Below, in pieces: positions 13,114 through 26,340 of a DNA stretch of 64,000 nucleotides. The notes beneath the pieces are model-generated. The model worked only from the letters and a program-made list of their open reading frames with translations, had not been told where the DNA came from and did not search any database. The stretch lies in NCBI GenBank assembly GCA_024867545.1, contig JANFNE010000021.1, forward strand, positions 1 to 64,000, in the 5' to 3' direction. Position 1 is the first letter of the stretch. The number at the start of each line of letters is the position of its first letter. Made by a program: the position numbers and the translations under genes. This stretch comes from Phytopythium helicoides. Its lineage: Eukaryota > Oomycota > Peronosporomycetes > Pythiales > Pythiaceae.

Positions 13114-16100
13114 ATGGTCGGACGTGGTCGCTTCCACACCTCTAGACATGCCACCACAACGGGCGCGCGCGGACGCATCGCGCGCGCTCACATGGAGCTC
13201 TTCAAACGGAGGTCCTTGGGTGACGAGTCCAACATGACATGGTCGGACGTGGTCGCTTCCACACCTCTAGACATGCCACCACAACGGGCGCGCGCGGACG
13301 CATCGCGCGCGCTCACATGGAGCTCTTCAAACGGAGGTCCTTGGGTGACGAGTCCAACATGACATGGTCGGACGTGGTCGCTTCCACACCTCTAGACATG
13401 CCACCACAACGGGCGCGCGCGGACGCATCGCGCGCGCTCACATGGAGCTCTTCAAACGGAGGTCCTTGGGTGACGAGTCCAACATGACATGGTCGGACGT
13501 GGTCGCTTCCACACCTCTAGACATGCCACCACAACGGGCGCGCGCGGACGCATCGCGCGCGCTCACATGGAGCTCTTCAAACGGAGGTCCTTGGGTGACG
13601 AGTCCAACATGACATGGTCGGACGTGGTCGCTTCCACACCTCTAGACATGCCACCACAACGGGCGCGCGCGGACGCATCGCGCGCGCTCACTTGGAGTTG
13701 TCCAAATGGAGGTCCTTGGGTGACGAGTCCAACATGACATGGTCGGACGTGGTCGCTTCCACACCTCTAGACATGCCACCACAACGGGCGCGCGCGGACG
13801 CATCGCGCGCGCTCACATGGAGCTCTTCAAACGGAGGTCCTTGGGTGACGAGTCCAACATGACATGGTCGGACGTGGTCGCTTCCACACCTCTAGACATG
13901 CCACCACAACGGGCGCGCGCGGACGCATCGCGCGCGCTCACATGGAGCTCTTCAAACGGAGGTCCTTGGGTGACGAGTCCAACATGACATGGTCGGACGT
14001 GGTCGCTTCCACACCTCTAGACATGCCACCACAACGGGCGCGCGCGGACGCATCGCGCGCGCTCACATGGAGTTGTCCAAATGGAGGTCCTTGGGTGACG
14101 AGTCCAACATGACATGGTCGGACGTGGTCGCTTCCACACCTCTAGACATGCCACCACAACGGGCGCGCGCGGACGCATCGCGCGCGCTCACATGGAGCTC
14201 TTCAAACGGAGGTCCTTGGGTGACGAGTCCAACATGACATGGTCGGACGTGGTCGCTTCCACACCTCTAGACATGCCACCACAACGGGCGCGCGCGGACG
14301 CATCGCGCGCGCTCACTTGGAGTTGTCCAAATGGAGGTCCTTGGGTGACGAGTCCAACATGACATGGTCGGACGTGGTCGCTTCCACACCTCTAGACATG
14401 CCACCACAACGGGCGCGCGCGGACGCATCGCGCGCGCTCACATGGAGCTCTTCAAACGGAGGTCCTTGGGTGACGAGTCCAACATGACATGGTCGGACGT
14501 GGTCGCTTCCACACCTCTAGACATGCCACCACAACGGGCGCGCGCGGACGCATCGCGCGCGCTCACATGGAGCTCTTCAAACGGAGGTCCTTGGGTGACG
14601 AGTCCAACATGACATGGTCGGACGTGGTCGCTTCCACACCTCTAGACATGCCACCACAACGGGCGCGCGCGGACGCATCGCGCGCGCTCACATGGAGCTC
14701 TTCAAACGGAGGTCCTTGGGTGACGAGTCCAACATGACATGGTCGGACGTGGTCGCTTCCACACCTCTAGACATGCCACCACAACGGGCGCGCGCGGACG
14801 CATCGCGCGCGCTCACATGGAGCTCTTCAAACGGAGGTCCTTGGGTGACGAGTCCAACATGACATGGTCGGACGTGGTCGCTTCCACACCTCTAGACATG
14901 CCACCACAACGGGCGCGCGCGGACGCATCGCGCGCGCTCACATGGAGTTGTCCAAATGGAGGTCCTTGGGTGACGAGTCCAACATGACATGGTCGGACGT
15001 GGTCGCTTCCACACCTCTAGACATGCCACCACAATCTGCGCGTGCGGACGCATCGCGCGCGCTCACTTGGAGTTGTCCAAATGGAGGTCCTTGGGTGACG
15101 AGTCCAACATGACATGGTCGGACGTGGTCGCTTCCACACCTCTAGACATGCCACCACAACGGGCGCGCGCGGACGCATCGCGCGCGCTCACTTGGAGTTG
15201 TCCAAATGGAGGTCCTTGGGTGACGAGTCCAACATGACATGGTCGGACGTGGTCGCTTCCACACCTCTAGACATGCCACCACAATCTGCGCGCGCGGACG
15301 CATCGCGCGCGCTCACTTGGAGTTGTCCAAATGGAGGTCCTTGGGTGACGAGTCCAACATGACATGGTCGGACGTGGTCGCTTCCACACCTCTAGACATG
15401 CCACCACAATCTGCGCGCGCGGACGCATCGCGCGCGCTCACTTGGAGTTGTCCAAATGGAGGTCCTTGGGTGACGAGTCCAACATGACATGGTCGGACGT
15501 GGTCGCTTCCACACCTCTAGACATGCCACCACAATCTGCGCGCGCGGACGCATCGCGCGCGCTCACTTGGAGTTGTCCAAATGGAGGTCCTTGGGTGACG
15601 AGTCCAACATGACATGGTCGGACGTGGTCGCTTCCACACCTCTAGACATGCCACCACAATCTGCGCGCGCGGACGCATCGCGCGCGCTCACTTGGAGTTG
15701 TCCAAATGGAGGTCCTTGGGTGACGAGTCCAACATGACATGGTCGGACGTGGTCGCTTCCACACCTCTAGACATGCCACCACAATCTGCACGTGCGGACG
15801 CATCGCGCGCGCTCACTTGGAGTTGTCCAAATGGAGGTCCTTGGGTGACGAGTCCAACATGACATGGTCGGACGTGGTCGCTTCCACACCTCTAGACATG
15901 CCACCACAATCTGCGCGTGCGGACGCATCGCGCGCGCTCACTTGGAGTTGTCCAAATGGAGGTCCTTGGGTGACGAGTCCAACATGACATGGTCGGACGT
16001 GGTCGCTTCCACACCTCTAGACATGCCACCACAACGGGCGCGCGCGGACGCATCGCGCGCGCTCACATGGAGCTCTTCAAACGGAGGTCCTTGGGTGACG

Positions 16101-18363
16101 AGTCCAACATGACATGGTCGGACGTGGTCGCTTCCACACCTCTAGACATGCCACCACAACGGGCGCGCGCGGACGCATCGCGCGCGCTCACATGGAGTTG
16201 TCCAAATGGAGGTCCTTGGGTGACGAGTCCAACATGACATGGTCGGACGTGGTCGCTTCCACACCTCTAGACATGCCACCACAATCTGCGCGTGCGGACG
16301 CATCGCGCGCGCTCACTTGGAGTTGTCCAAATGGAGGTCCTTGGGTGACGAGTCCAACATGACATGGTCGGACGTGGTCGCTTCCACACCTCTAGACATG
16401 CCACCACAACGGGCGCGCGCGGACGCATCGCGCGCGCTCACTTGGAGTTGTCCAAATGGAGGTCCTTGGGTGACGAGTCCAACATGACATGGTCGGACGT
16501 GGTCGCTTCCACACCTCTAGACATGCCACCACAATCTGCGCGCGCGGACGCATCGCGCGCGCTCACTTGGAGTTGTCCAAATGGAGGTCCTTGGGTGACG
16601 AGTCCAACATGACATGGTCGGACGTGGTCGCTTCCACACCTCTAGACATGCCACCACAATCTGCGCGTGCGGACGCATCGCGCGCGCTCACTTGGAGTTG
16701 TCCAAATGGAGGTCCTTGGGTGACGAGTCCAACATGACATGGTCGGACGTGGTCGCTTCCACACCTCTAGACATGCCACCACAACGGGCGCGCGCGGACG
16801 CATCGCGCGCGCTCACTTGGAGTTGTCCAAATGGAGGTCCTTGGGTGACGAGTCCAACATGACATGGTCGGACGTGGTCGCTTCCACACCTCTAGACATG
16901 CCACCACAATCTGCACGTGCGGACGCATCGCGCGCGCTCACTTGGAGTTGTCCAAATGGAGGTCCTTGGGTGACGAGTCCAACATGACATGGTCGGACGT
17001 GGTCGCTTCCACACCTCTAGACATGCCACCACAATCTGCGCGTGCGGACGCATCGCGCGCGCTCACTTGGAGTTGTCCAAATGGAGGTCCTTGGGTGACG
17101 AGTCCAACATGACATGGTCGGACGTGGTCGCTTCCACACCTCTAGACATGCCACCACAATCTGCGCGTGCGGACGCATCGCGCGCGCTCACTTGGAGTTG
17201 TCCAAATGGAGGTCCTTGGGTGACGAGTCCAACATGACATGGTCGGACGTGGTCGCTTCCACACCTCTAGACATGCCACCACAACGGGCGCGTGCGGACG
17301 CATCGCGCGCGCTCACTTGGAGTTGTCCAAATGGAGGTCCTTGGGTGACGAGTCCAACATGACATGGTCGGACGTGGTCGCTTCCACACCTCTAGACATG
17401 CCACCACAATCTGCGCGTGCGGACGCATCGCGCGCGCTCACTTGGAGTTGTCCAAATGGAGGTCCTTGGGTGACGAGTCCAACATGACATGGTCGGACGT
17501 GGTCGCTTCCACACCTCTAGACATGCCACCACAACGGGCGCGTGCGGACGCATCGCGCGCGCTCACTTGGAGTTGTCCAAATGGAGGTCCTTGGGTGACG
17601 AGTCCAACATGACATGGTCGGACGTGGTCGCTTCCACACCTCTAGACATGCCACCACAATCTGCGCGCGCGGACGCATCGCGCGCGCTCACTTGGAGTTG
17701 TCCAAATGGAGGTCCTTGGGTGACGAGTCCAACATGACATGGTCGGACGTGGTCGCTTCCACACCTCTAGACATGCCACCACAATCTGCGCGTGCGGACG
17801 CATCGCGCGCGCTCACTTGGAGTTGTCCAAATGGAGGTCCTTGGGTGACGAGTCCAACATGACATGGTCGGACGTGGTCGCTTCCACACCTCTAGACATG
17901 CCACCACAACGGGCGCGCGCGGACGCATCGCGCGCGCTCACTTGGAGTTGTCCAAATGGAGGTCCTTGGGTGACGAGTCCAACATGACATGGTCGGACGT
18001 GGTCGCTTCCACACCTCTAGACATGCCACCACAATCTGCGCGCGCGGACGCATCGCGCGCGCTCACTTGGAGTTGTCCAAATGGAGGTCCTTGGGTGACG
18101 AGTCCAACATGACATGGTCGGACGTGGTCGCTTCCACACCTCTAGACATGCCACCACAATCTGCGCGTGCGGACGCATCGCGCGCGCTCACTTGGAGTTG
18201 TCCAAATGGAGGTCCTTGGGTGACGAGTCCAACATGACATGGTCGGACGTGGTCGCTTCCACACCTCTAGACATGCCACCACAACGGGCGCGCGCGGACG
18301 CATCGCGCGCGCTCACTTGGAGTTGTCCAAATGGAGGTCCTTGGGTGACGAGTCCAACATGAC

Positions 18364-19863
18364 ATGGTCGGACGTGGTCGCTTCCACACCTCTAGACATG
18401 CCACCACAATCTGCACGTGCGGACGCATCGCGCGCGCTCACATGGAGCTCTTCAAACGGAGGTCCTTGGGTGACGAGTCCAACATGACATGGTCGGACGT
18501 GGTCGCTTCCACACCTCTAGACATGCCACCACAATCTGCGCGCGCGGACGCATCGCGCGCGCTCACTTGGAGTTGTCCAAATGGAGGTCCTTGGGTGACG
18601 AGTCCAACATGACATGGTCGGACGTGGTCGCTTCCACACCTCTAGACATGCCACCACAATCTGCGCGTGCGGACGCATCGCGCGCGCTCACTTGGAGTTG
18701 TCCAAATGGAGGTCCTTGGGTGACGAGTCCAACATGACATGGTCGGACGTGGTCGCTTCCACACCTCTAGACATGCCACCACAACGGGCGCGCGCGGACG
18801 CATCGCGCGCGCTCACTTGGAGTTGTCCAAATGGAGGTCCTTGGGTGACGAGTCCAACATGACATGGTCGGACGTGGTCGCTTTCACACCTCTAGACATG
18901 CCACCACAATCTGCACGTGCGGACGCATCGCGCGCGCTCACATGGAGCTCTTCAAACGGAGGTCCTTGGGTGACGAGTCCAACATGACATGGTCGGACGT
19001 GGTCGCTTCCACACCTCTAGACATGCCACCACAATCTGCGCGCGCGGACGCATCGCGCGCGCTCACTTGGAGTTGTCCAAATGGAGGTCCTTGGGTGACG
19101 AGTCCAACATGACATGGTCGGACGTGGTCGCTTCCACACCTCTAGACATGCCACCACAATCTGCGCGTGCGGACGCATCGCGCGCGCTCACTTGGAGTTG
19201 TCCAAATGGAGGTCCTTGGGTGACGAGTCCAACATGACATGGTCGGACGTGGTCGCTTCCACACCTCTAGACATGCCACCACAACGGGCGCGCGCGGACG
19301 CATCGCGCGCGCTCACTTGGAGTTGTCCAAATGGAGGTCCTTGGGTGACGAGTCCAACATGACATGGTCGGACGTGGTCGCTTCCACACCTCTAGACATG
19401 CCACCACAATCTGCACGTGCGGACGCATCGCGCGCGCTCACATGGAGTTGTCCAAATGGAGGTCCTTGGGTGACGAGTCCAACATGACATGGTCGGACGT
19501 GGTCGCTTCCACACCTCTAGACATGCCACCACAATCTGCGCGCGCGGACGCATCGCGCGCGCTCACTTGGAGTTGTCCAAATGGAGGTCCTTGGGTGACG
19601 AGTCCAACATGACATGGTCGGACGTGGTCGCTTCCACACCTCTAGACATGCCACCACAATCTGCGCGTGCGGACGCATCGCGCGCGCTCACTTGGAGTTG
19701 TCCAAATGGAGGTCCTTGGGTGACGAGTCCAACATGACATGGTCGGACGTGGTCGCTTCCACACCTCTAGACATGCCACCACAACGGGCGCGTGCGGACG
19801 CATCGCGCGCGCTCACTTGGAGTTGTCCAAATGGAGGTCCTTGGGTGACGAGTCCAACATGAC
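18364..19863. repeat. 500-bp higher-order repeat, three copies
   Basis: Blocks starting at 18,364, 18,864 and 19,364 share the four-unit order CTGCACGTGC, CTGCGCGCGC, CTGCGCGTGC, CGGGCGCGC. Small private changes (a CTTTCACACC base at about 18,883; GTTGTCC instead of GCTCTTC near 19,447; GGGCGCGTGCGG at about 19,790) distinguish copies. Confidence 0.8.
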
Positions 19864-22064
19864 ATGGTCGGACGTGGTCGCTTCCACACCTCTAGACATG
19901 CCACCACAATCTGCGCGTGCGGACGCATCGCGCGCGCTCACTTGGAGTTGTCCAAATGGAGGTCCTTGGGTGACGAGTCCAACATGACATGGTCGGACGT
20001 GGTCGCTTCCACACCTCTAGACATGCCACCACAATCTGCGCGTGCGGACGCATCGCGCGCGCTCACATGGAGCTCTTCAAATGGAGGTCCTTGGGTGACG
20101 AGTCCAACATGACATGGTCGGACGTGGTCGCTTCCACACCTCTAGACATGCCACCACAATCTGCGCGTGCGGACGCATCGCGCGCGCTCACATGGAGCTC
20201 TTCAAACGGAGGTCCTTGGGTGACGAGTCCAACATGACATGGTCGGACGTGGTCGCTTCCACACCTCTAGACATGCCACCACAATCTGCGCGCGCGGACG
20301 CATCGCGCGCGCTCACTTGGAGTTGTCCAAATGGAGGTCCTTGGGTGACGAGTCCAACATGACATGGTCGGACGTGGTCGCTTCCACACCTCTAGACATG
20401 CCACCACAATCTGCGCGTGCGGACGCATCGCGCGCGCTCACTTGGAGTTGTCCAAATGGAGGTCCTTGGGTGACGAGTCCAACATGACATGGTCGGACGT
20501 GGTCGCTTCCACACCTCTAGACATGCCACCACAACGGGCGCGCGCGGACGCATCGCGCGCGCTCACATGGAGCTCTTCAAACGGAGGTCCTTGGGTGACG
20601 AGTCCAACATGACATGGTCGGACGTGGTCGCTTCCACACCTCTAGACATGCCACCACAACGGGCGCGCGCGGACGCATCGCGCGCGCTCACATGGAGTTG
20701 TCCAAATGGAGGTCCTTGGGTGACGAGTCCAACATGACATGGTCGGACGTGGTCGCTTCCACACCTCTAGACATGCCACCACAACGGGCGCGCGCGGACG
20801 CATCGCGCGCGCTCACATGGAGCTCTTCAAACGGAGGTCCTTGGGTGACGAGTCCAACATGACATGGTCGGACGTGGTCGCTTCCACACCTCTAGACATG
20901 CCACCACAATCTGCGCGTGCGGACGCATCGCGCGCGCTCACTTGGAGTTGTCCAAATGGAGGTCCTTGGGTGACGAGTCCAACATGACATGGTCGGACGT
21001 GGTCGCTTCCACACCTCTAGACATGCCACCACAACGGGCGCGCGCGGACGCATCGCGCGCGCTCACTTGGAGTTGTCCAAATGGAGGTCCTTGGGTGACG
21101 AGTCCAACATGACATGGTCGGACGTGGTCGCTTCCACACCTCTAGACATGCCACCACAATCTGCGCGTGCGGACGCATCGCGCGCGCTCACATGGAGCTC
21201 TTCAAACGGAGGTCCTTGGGTGACGAGTCCAACATGACATGGTCGGACGTGGTCGCTTCCACACCTCTAGACATGCCACCACAATCTGCGCGCGCGGACG
21301 CATCGCGCGCGCTCACTTGGAGTTGTCCAAATGGAGGTCCTTGGGTGACGAGTCCAACATGACATGGTCGGACGTGGTCGCTTCCACACCTCTAGACATG
21401 CCACCACAATCTGCGCGTGCGGACGCATCGCGCGCGCTCACTTGGAGTTGTCCAAATGGAGGTCCTTGGGTGACGAGTCCAACATGACATGGTCGGACGT
21501 GGTCGCTTCCACACCTCTAGACATGCCACCACAATCTGCGCGCGCGGACGCATCGCGCGCGCTCACATGGAGCTCTTCAAACGGAGGTCCTTGGGTGACG
21601 AGTCCAACATGACATGGTCGGACGTGGTCGCTTCCACACCTCTAGACATGCCACCACAACGGGCGCGCGCGGACGCATCGCGCGCGCTCACATGGAGCTC
21701 TTCAAACGGAGGTCCTTGGGTGACGAGTCCAACATGACATGGTCGGACGTGGTCGCTTCCACACCTCTAGACATGCCACCACAATCTGCGCGCGCGGACG
21801 CATCGCGCGCGCTCACATGGAGCTCTTCAAACGGAGGTCCTTGGGTGACGAGTCCAACATGACATGGTCGGACGTGGTCGCTTCCACACCTCTAGACATG
21901 CCACCACAATCTGCGCGCGCGGACGCATCGCGCGCGCTCACATGGAGCTCTTCAAACGGAGGTCCTTGGGTGACGAGTCCAACATGACATGGTCGGACGT
22001 GGTCGCTTCCACACCTCTAGACATGCCACCACAACGGGCGCGCGCGGACGCATCGCACGCGCTT

Positions 22065-22675
22065 ACTGACGATACGCGTGTTTGCAGATAATTGAGTTTT
22101 GATGGTTCATGAGTTGCCTAAACACTGGGGGTTAGCTGGAATGGGAATTTGTTAGCCTAGATAGTTGTTGTTTGCATCAATTTGCTCTTTGTTCGGTTAC
22201 TGGCATTCTATATACGTTGGAATACTGCTGACTGTCGTCGTGGATGTGAAGGGGACCGCAATGCAGCATGGGGCTTCTTGACCCGCTTTCATACCGAGTA
22301 TTTCGAGATAACGGAGTGCGATGGCACAAGGGTATGAGTCGCGAGCTTTCTTTCAGTGATTTCGTTCGGTCGTGGTCGCGCCATGGAAGCTCTGTCTCAC
22401 TCGTTTACCGTGACTGCGACACTGGTGTCGACTTGACCAGCGGCATAACGTCGTCGAAAACCTCTGAAAATGGAAAATGAAGTGATTCCATATATCCTAT
22501 TATATTATATACGCCGTGCAGTCGGGCCGCGGCCTGCCGCACCCACACTGTGTGGGGCTCTGCATCTCAGATGGCGTGCCTGCATACTTTTATCTTCCGC
22601 TAGAGACGGTGCAGCTGCGTAATCCGCGGCGGCTGCATACCGGGCGCAAGTGCGGCGAGCTCTCTGGCGCCGAGT
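22065..22675. other. Intergenic transition between satellite and first gene
   Basis: Unique, less GC-rich sequence begins abruptly after the last satellite unit. A 70-codon frame at 22,268-22,480 has no recognisable features and is not called. An AT-rich stretch with TATATTATATA at about 22,500-22,510 lies just upstream of the PX-VPS9 gene and might be part of its promoter. Confidence 0.6.
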
Positions 22676-24989
22676 ATGGGTCACTCGCTGACTCTCTCTG
22701 CTGTGGTCGGAGGGCGGAAAAGGAAGCGCGGCGGCCGGCGGGAAGCGAGCGCCCGTCCCCAGTCCGCGACCGCGAGGCGCTCGACGCAGGCGCCGAGGCA
22801 GGCGCCGACGCGCGCCATGGCGAGGGCTGCGGGCCAGGCGCAGGCGCAGGCGGTGGCGCGGCCCGCGGACGATGCGCGGGGCCGGCGCGCGCGCCTGGGC
22901 TTCTCCAAGCGGCGCGGCAGCGCGAGCGCGAGCGCCAGCGACACGGAGATCGTGGCGGACGAGCTGCAGCCGCGCAGGCGCGCGGGCGACGCCGTGACGG
23001 ACCTGGCCGCCATCAGCCCCGGCCACGCTCTCCAGCCAGCTCATGTGGCGCCTCGCCATGCGCATGTCGCTCTACAACGAGAGCCGCCTGCTGCAGCACC
23101 TCTCGCGCTCCATCCTCAGCCGCAGCGCGCACCGGGTACGTCGCCTCGCCCACGCCCCCGTATGCCTCGCACACTAACTCCCCCGCCGCAGCACTCGGAC
23201 CGCAAGAGCCAGGTGGAGGAGCGCTCCTTCTTCACGCAACCGGCCGACGTGCCGCCCACGCCCACGCCCTCCTCCTCCTCCACCGCATCCACGGCCTCCT
23301 CCGCCGCGTCCGTGTACAAACAGGCGGCCGGCATATCCAAGCTACTCGCGTTCACCAGCAGCCACGCAGACCCTGACGGTGCCAACAGCCCCGAGAAGTG
23401 CGGGGGCCTCGCCAAGCCCAGGTTGACTCGCGCCTGCTCGACGGACTGCGCCAAGATGACCATACAGCCGCTAGCCACGCTAGCTACGCAACCGTTCACG
23501 CCGGCGGTACCACCGCCGGCTCTCAAGACCCAGAAGCGCGCGCGCGGGATGACACTGCGCGAATACGTCAACTGGGAGTACGCTGGTAAGCAACACCACC
23601 TCCATTTCAGCCTCCCCCATCCATACTCATGGCAACCTGATTTATGCTGATACGACAATTTTGACCCGACAACAGGGATTCGGCCAGGACTGTCGATCCG
23701 CGTCGTGCGCGCAGAGATCGTCGGCTCGATGCCAGCAATCACGGAATACGCGCTGCACGTCGTGGACCTCCATACTAAGGTGTTTTGGATCACGAAGAAG
23801 CGATCCAGCGAGCTGTATATGCTGCGACGAAAGGTGAGTAAATGATGCATACGAATTCTCATGTGTGTGCGCCATTCATCAAGGTGTAACTTCCACTTGA
23901 CACCCAGATCCGCGGCATCGTTCGACACTCTACAACAGGATCGGAGGACGAGCAAGAAATGCTGCGGTATCTGCTAGACTTGCCATTTCCACGACGTCGG
24001 TTCAGGAGTCCAAGTACCGAGTCTCTAGGGCGAGACATGAGCGATATTGAGCTGTTTTTAAGGAACGTGGCGGCTCTGGAGCCATCTTCGGAGCTGCAGC
24101 GCTCTATCCTTCACGAGCTGCAGCTAGAGCTCTGTTCGGCAGAGTTCATCACTTCACTCGAGCACATTGACACCTCTGGCGAGCCACCCGCGCCAAAGTG
24201 GATTGCGTACGATCTTTTCCGCGCGCTGAACAGCGTGGTCACACCCGAAGGCAACACCTGTTACAAGTTCCTGTCAGCATTCGCAAATCGTTGCGCAGTG
24301 ATTCAGGCGGCCGTGTGCCCCATGTGCCACGCGTTCGAAGACACGGCACTGTCCGCGGATGCGCTTCGCGACCTGCGCACTATGGTCACCAGCATCGAAA
24401 AGTACATGCTGGAGCACATGGACTCTCAGTACCCAGATGAGCTCTCAGTCTCGGACCAGAGCGTGAACGTTCAGTCTATCATCGAGGACTGTGTGTTTCA
24501 CGCCGTCGAAGACACGATTCTTGTGCCGCTCGAGAAGCAAATCGCGTTCTCGTAGGATCAACGGTCGACCCCAAGGTGGAAGCGCGGCTTGCTGCCAATA
24601 TCGAAAAGATGCGCAACCGATCTCAAACGGAGTGCGGAATCCCCGAGCACTTGCAGTCGGGCGACAATTGGGGGCTGTCGTGCCACCACATGAGTATGAT
24701 CGATGAGCGATCTCTTCCAGTTGACAAAATTCAGGAGCTTCTCCGCGCAGCTGGTGACATTTTCAAGAGCCACGATGAAAAGAACCTTGAGTGGTGCCAG
24801 AACTCGACGCTTTCGGCCGATGACTACTTGCCGATCAACATTTACGTGGTCGTCAATAGCGGCCTGAAGCGTCCACTCATGGCGAAGGAGCTGCTGGTCG
24901 CCATGATCCACCCGTCGCAGATGCTTGGCGAGGTGGGCTACATTCTCACGATGTTTGAGGTCGCGCTCAAGTACATTGCCGACATGTGA
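22676..24989 (+). CDS. PX and VPS9 domain protein, Rab5-type GEF-like (frame broken)
   Basis: The C-terminal part matches a VPS9 domain, which catalyses GDP/GTP exchange on Rab5-type GTPases at endosomes: DDYLPINIYVVVNSG is followed by GEVGYILTMFEVALKYI. Upstream lies a PX-like phosphoinositide-binding domain (GLSIRVVRAEIVG through DLPFPRRRF). Introns are visible at 23,136-23,191, 23,586-23,675 and 23,834-23,907. The N-terminus is basic and disordered, rich in Arg, Ala and Ser. Two frame breaks interrupt the model: near 23,019 (needed to reach the segment MWRLAMRMSLYNESRLLQ) and near 24,548, where the frame ending at TAG 24,553-24,555 must move into the frame of VGSTVDPKVEARLAAN. The break lies between domains of one protein and is probably a single missing base. 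The start at 22,676 is the first ATG of the long frame and is uncertain. Confidence 0.75.
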
Positions 24990-26340
24990 AGCGTCGACGC
25001 TTCCAATCCCTATCTCGATCGGACGAGGCCTCCAGGTCTCATTTTGCAGTACAATAGCGCGCCATCCGTCCCCGATGCTCGCCATCGCGGCGCGATGATC
25101 CGAGTTGCGACCCGCGTTGCAACTAGTACGATACTCCAGTAAGACATAAATCCCTTGGTTCCCAACGTCGTATCTTACGACATATCCGCATGGGCTGCGT
25201 GCGATAGTATCTGCATGACACGCTTGTTTCTCATTAGCATGGAGTGCCTGGAACCCAGCAAGGAATCGACCGTCATGAAGACAGCCAAGGCGACTCAAAG
25301 ACGCTCCTGAATTCCTCGGTTGCGTTGAAGGCTTGCCGAGAGCTCATTGGTTGCATCGTGGATGCCAACGCGCAGGTTCGCAAGTCTGCCTCCTCGCTCC
25401 GTTCCTCTTTGCAGTACAAATGTCGAGTCCTGGCTGCTCACCAGACCGTTGGAAAGTAGAGAGTGCCATCCCTCCTTGTTCGATATGCTTCACATACACT
25501 TTGCATGTAAAAAGGGAGGGATGTCATGAAAGAGCTAGGACTTCAACTTGCGAGGGCGAGCCATTCGACCCCAAGTTCTTTTCTCCTCAGTTGGCAAGTT
25601 TCAAGATGGAGCTCAAGCGACTGCTGTCCGCGGTCCACGGACCCAGGGCCACGCGCTTGAGGATCCACCGCGCGAGAAAACCAAGACGAAGACACAACCT
25701 CTCGTGATCAAGAGCAGACGCGCGTCAGCTGGACCCAGGCGTTCGCGAAATCCAAGCACTTCGCCTCGGCTTCAGCTGCGCGTCCAAGTTCAAGATCTTC
25801 ACGGAGGCTCAAGTGGCGGCTCTATCGGACGCTTGCGAAAACCAAGCTGCGTCTGTCTGCTGCTGCTCGGCCACGCTCGAGAGCTGCGTCGATGGGCGAG
25901 TGTCGTGCGAGAGCGAAAACCAAGCAACGCGCGCGACGTTCAGCTTGACGACTTCAGCACGAGAGCGCTGTCGAGGGGACACGTCTTCGTAACTTCGGTC
26001 GACATGCGCGGCCAGCCAACTTCTTCCCGGACTACAGCGGGGCGTCATTAAGACGTATGCAGTTGAGCAGACTCTAGTCTCTCGCTGCGCGGCGCAGTGT
26101 TCCGCACTCGCCGTGAAAGCTACATTTATCTAGGTATAGTGTAGCTACTGTGGTGTTAAGTCCAGTAATGAACGCATTTTGGTTCGATGTAAAACAGCGC
26201 AACACCTTGGTGTGCATGCCCCACTCTAGGCGATGCATGTTGCCCAGCTTTTCCTGGCATTCCTGCCACCTCTTTTATCTTGGTGTTTGTATGTTTCCGA
26301 TCGAAGTCGGAATTTCCGAACCAATAAACAAGCGAGGAAG
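24990..26340. other. Gene-poor interval with repeat copy and possible gene relic
   Basis: Holds one copy of a dispersed repeat (25,152-25,303). Further on, 25,300-26,050 contains short protein-like but frame-interrupted stretches, for example ALKACRELIGCIVDANAQVR and, in another frame, KFKIFTEAQVAALSDACENQ. No family is recognised. This could be a decayed gene, or an intron-rich or error-broken one. A 167-codon frame at 25,548-26,051 is Arg/Ser/Pro-rich and unconvincing. Confidence 0.4.
25152..25303 (-). repeat. Dispersed repeat, copy 1 (minus orientation)
   Basis: Read on the minus strand, this segment matches 28,344-28,494 on the plus strand with scattered substitutions. Both begin TTGAGTCGCCT and run through GAGAAACAAGCGTGTCATGC and CGATAGTATCTGCATGACAC-type sequence. 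The conserved conceptual peptide (HANEKQACHADTIARSPCGY versus NANEKQACHADTIARSSCGY) suggests both derive from a common, possibly once-coding, element. Confidence 0.8.

Larger units (their letters stand above)
1..22064. repeat. 125-bp satellite DNA array (~176 tandem copies, continues off the left edge)
   Basis: The motif ATGGTCGGACGTGGTCGC recurs every 125 bp from 113 to 21,989, with one 126-bp unit near 1,488-1,613 that shifts the register by one base. Each unit has an XbaI site (TCTAGA), usually a SacI site (GAGCTC), and a GC-alternating hairpin. Main variants are CAACGGGCG versus CAATCTGCG, GAGCTCTTCAAACGG versus GAGTTGTCCAAATGG, and GGTCGCTTCCACACC versus GGTCACTTCCGCACC. The CAACGGG form dominates up to about 15 kb and the CAATCTG/GTTGTCC form from 15 to 21 kb. 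The overlapping 82-aa frames arise because 125 is not a multiple of three and are not genes. The last unit decays at GCATCGCACGCGCT. Function (centromeric, subtelomeric or other heterochromatin) cannot be told from sequence. Confidence 0.98.

Noticed and set aside
1..22064. CRISPR array
   Set aside because: The repeats are contiguous with no unique spacers, the unit is 125 bp, and the context is eukaryotic.
1..22064. Hammerhead or other self-cleaving ribozyme in the satellite unit
   Set aside because: I looked on both strands for the CUGAUGA...GAAA core and did not find it.
113..22091. About 175 overlapping ORFs of 68-124 codons in the satellite
   Set aside because: They repeat with the 125-bp period, overlap each other in different frames, and exist only because the unit has an ATG and 125 is not a multiple of three. 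No codon-level conservation distinguishes them.
22681..23065. Minus-strand frames opposite the 5' end of the PX-VPS9 gene
   Set aside because: GC-rich DNA keeps several frames open; the plus strand has consistent splice sites and domain continuity.
23116..23955. 279-codon minus-strand frame
   Set aside because: It lies antisense to exons and introns of the PX-VPS9 gene and has no recognisable features.
24558..25298. 246-codon minus-strand frame
   Set aside because: Most of it is antisense to the VPS9 exon; only its first ~50 codons lie in the dispersed repeat.
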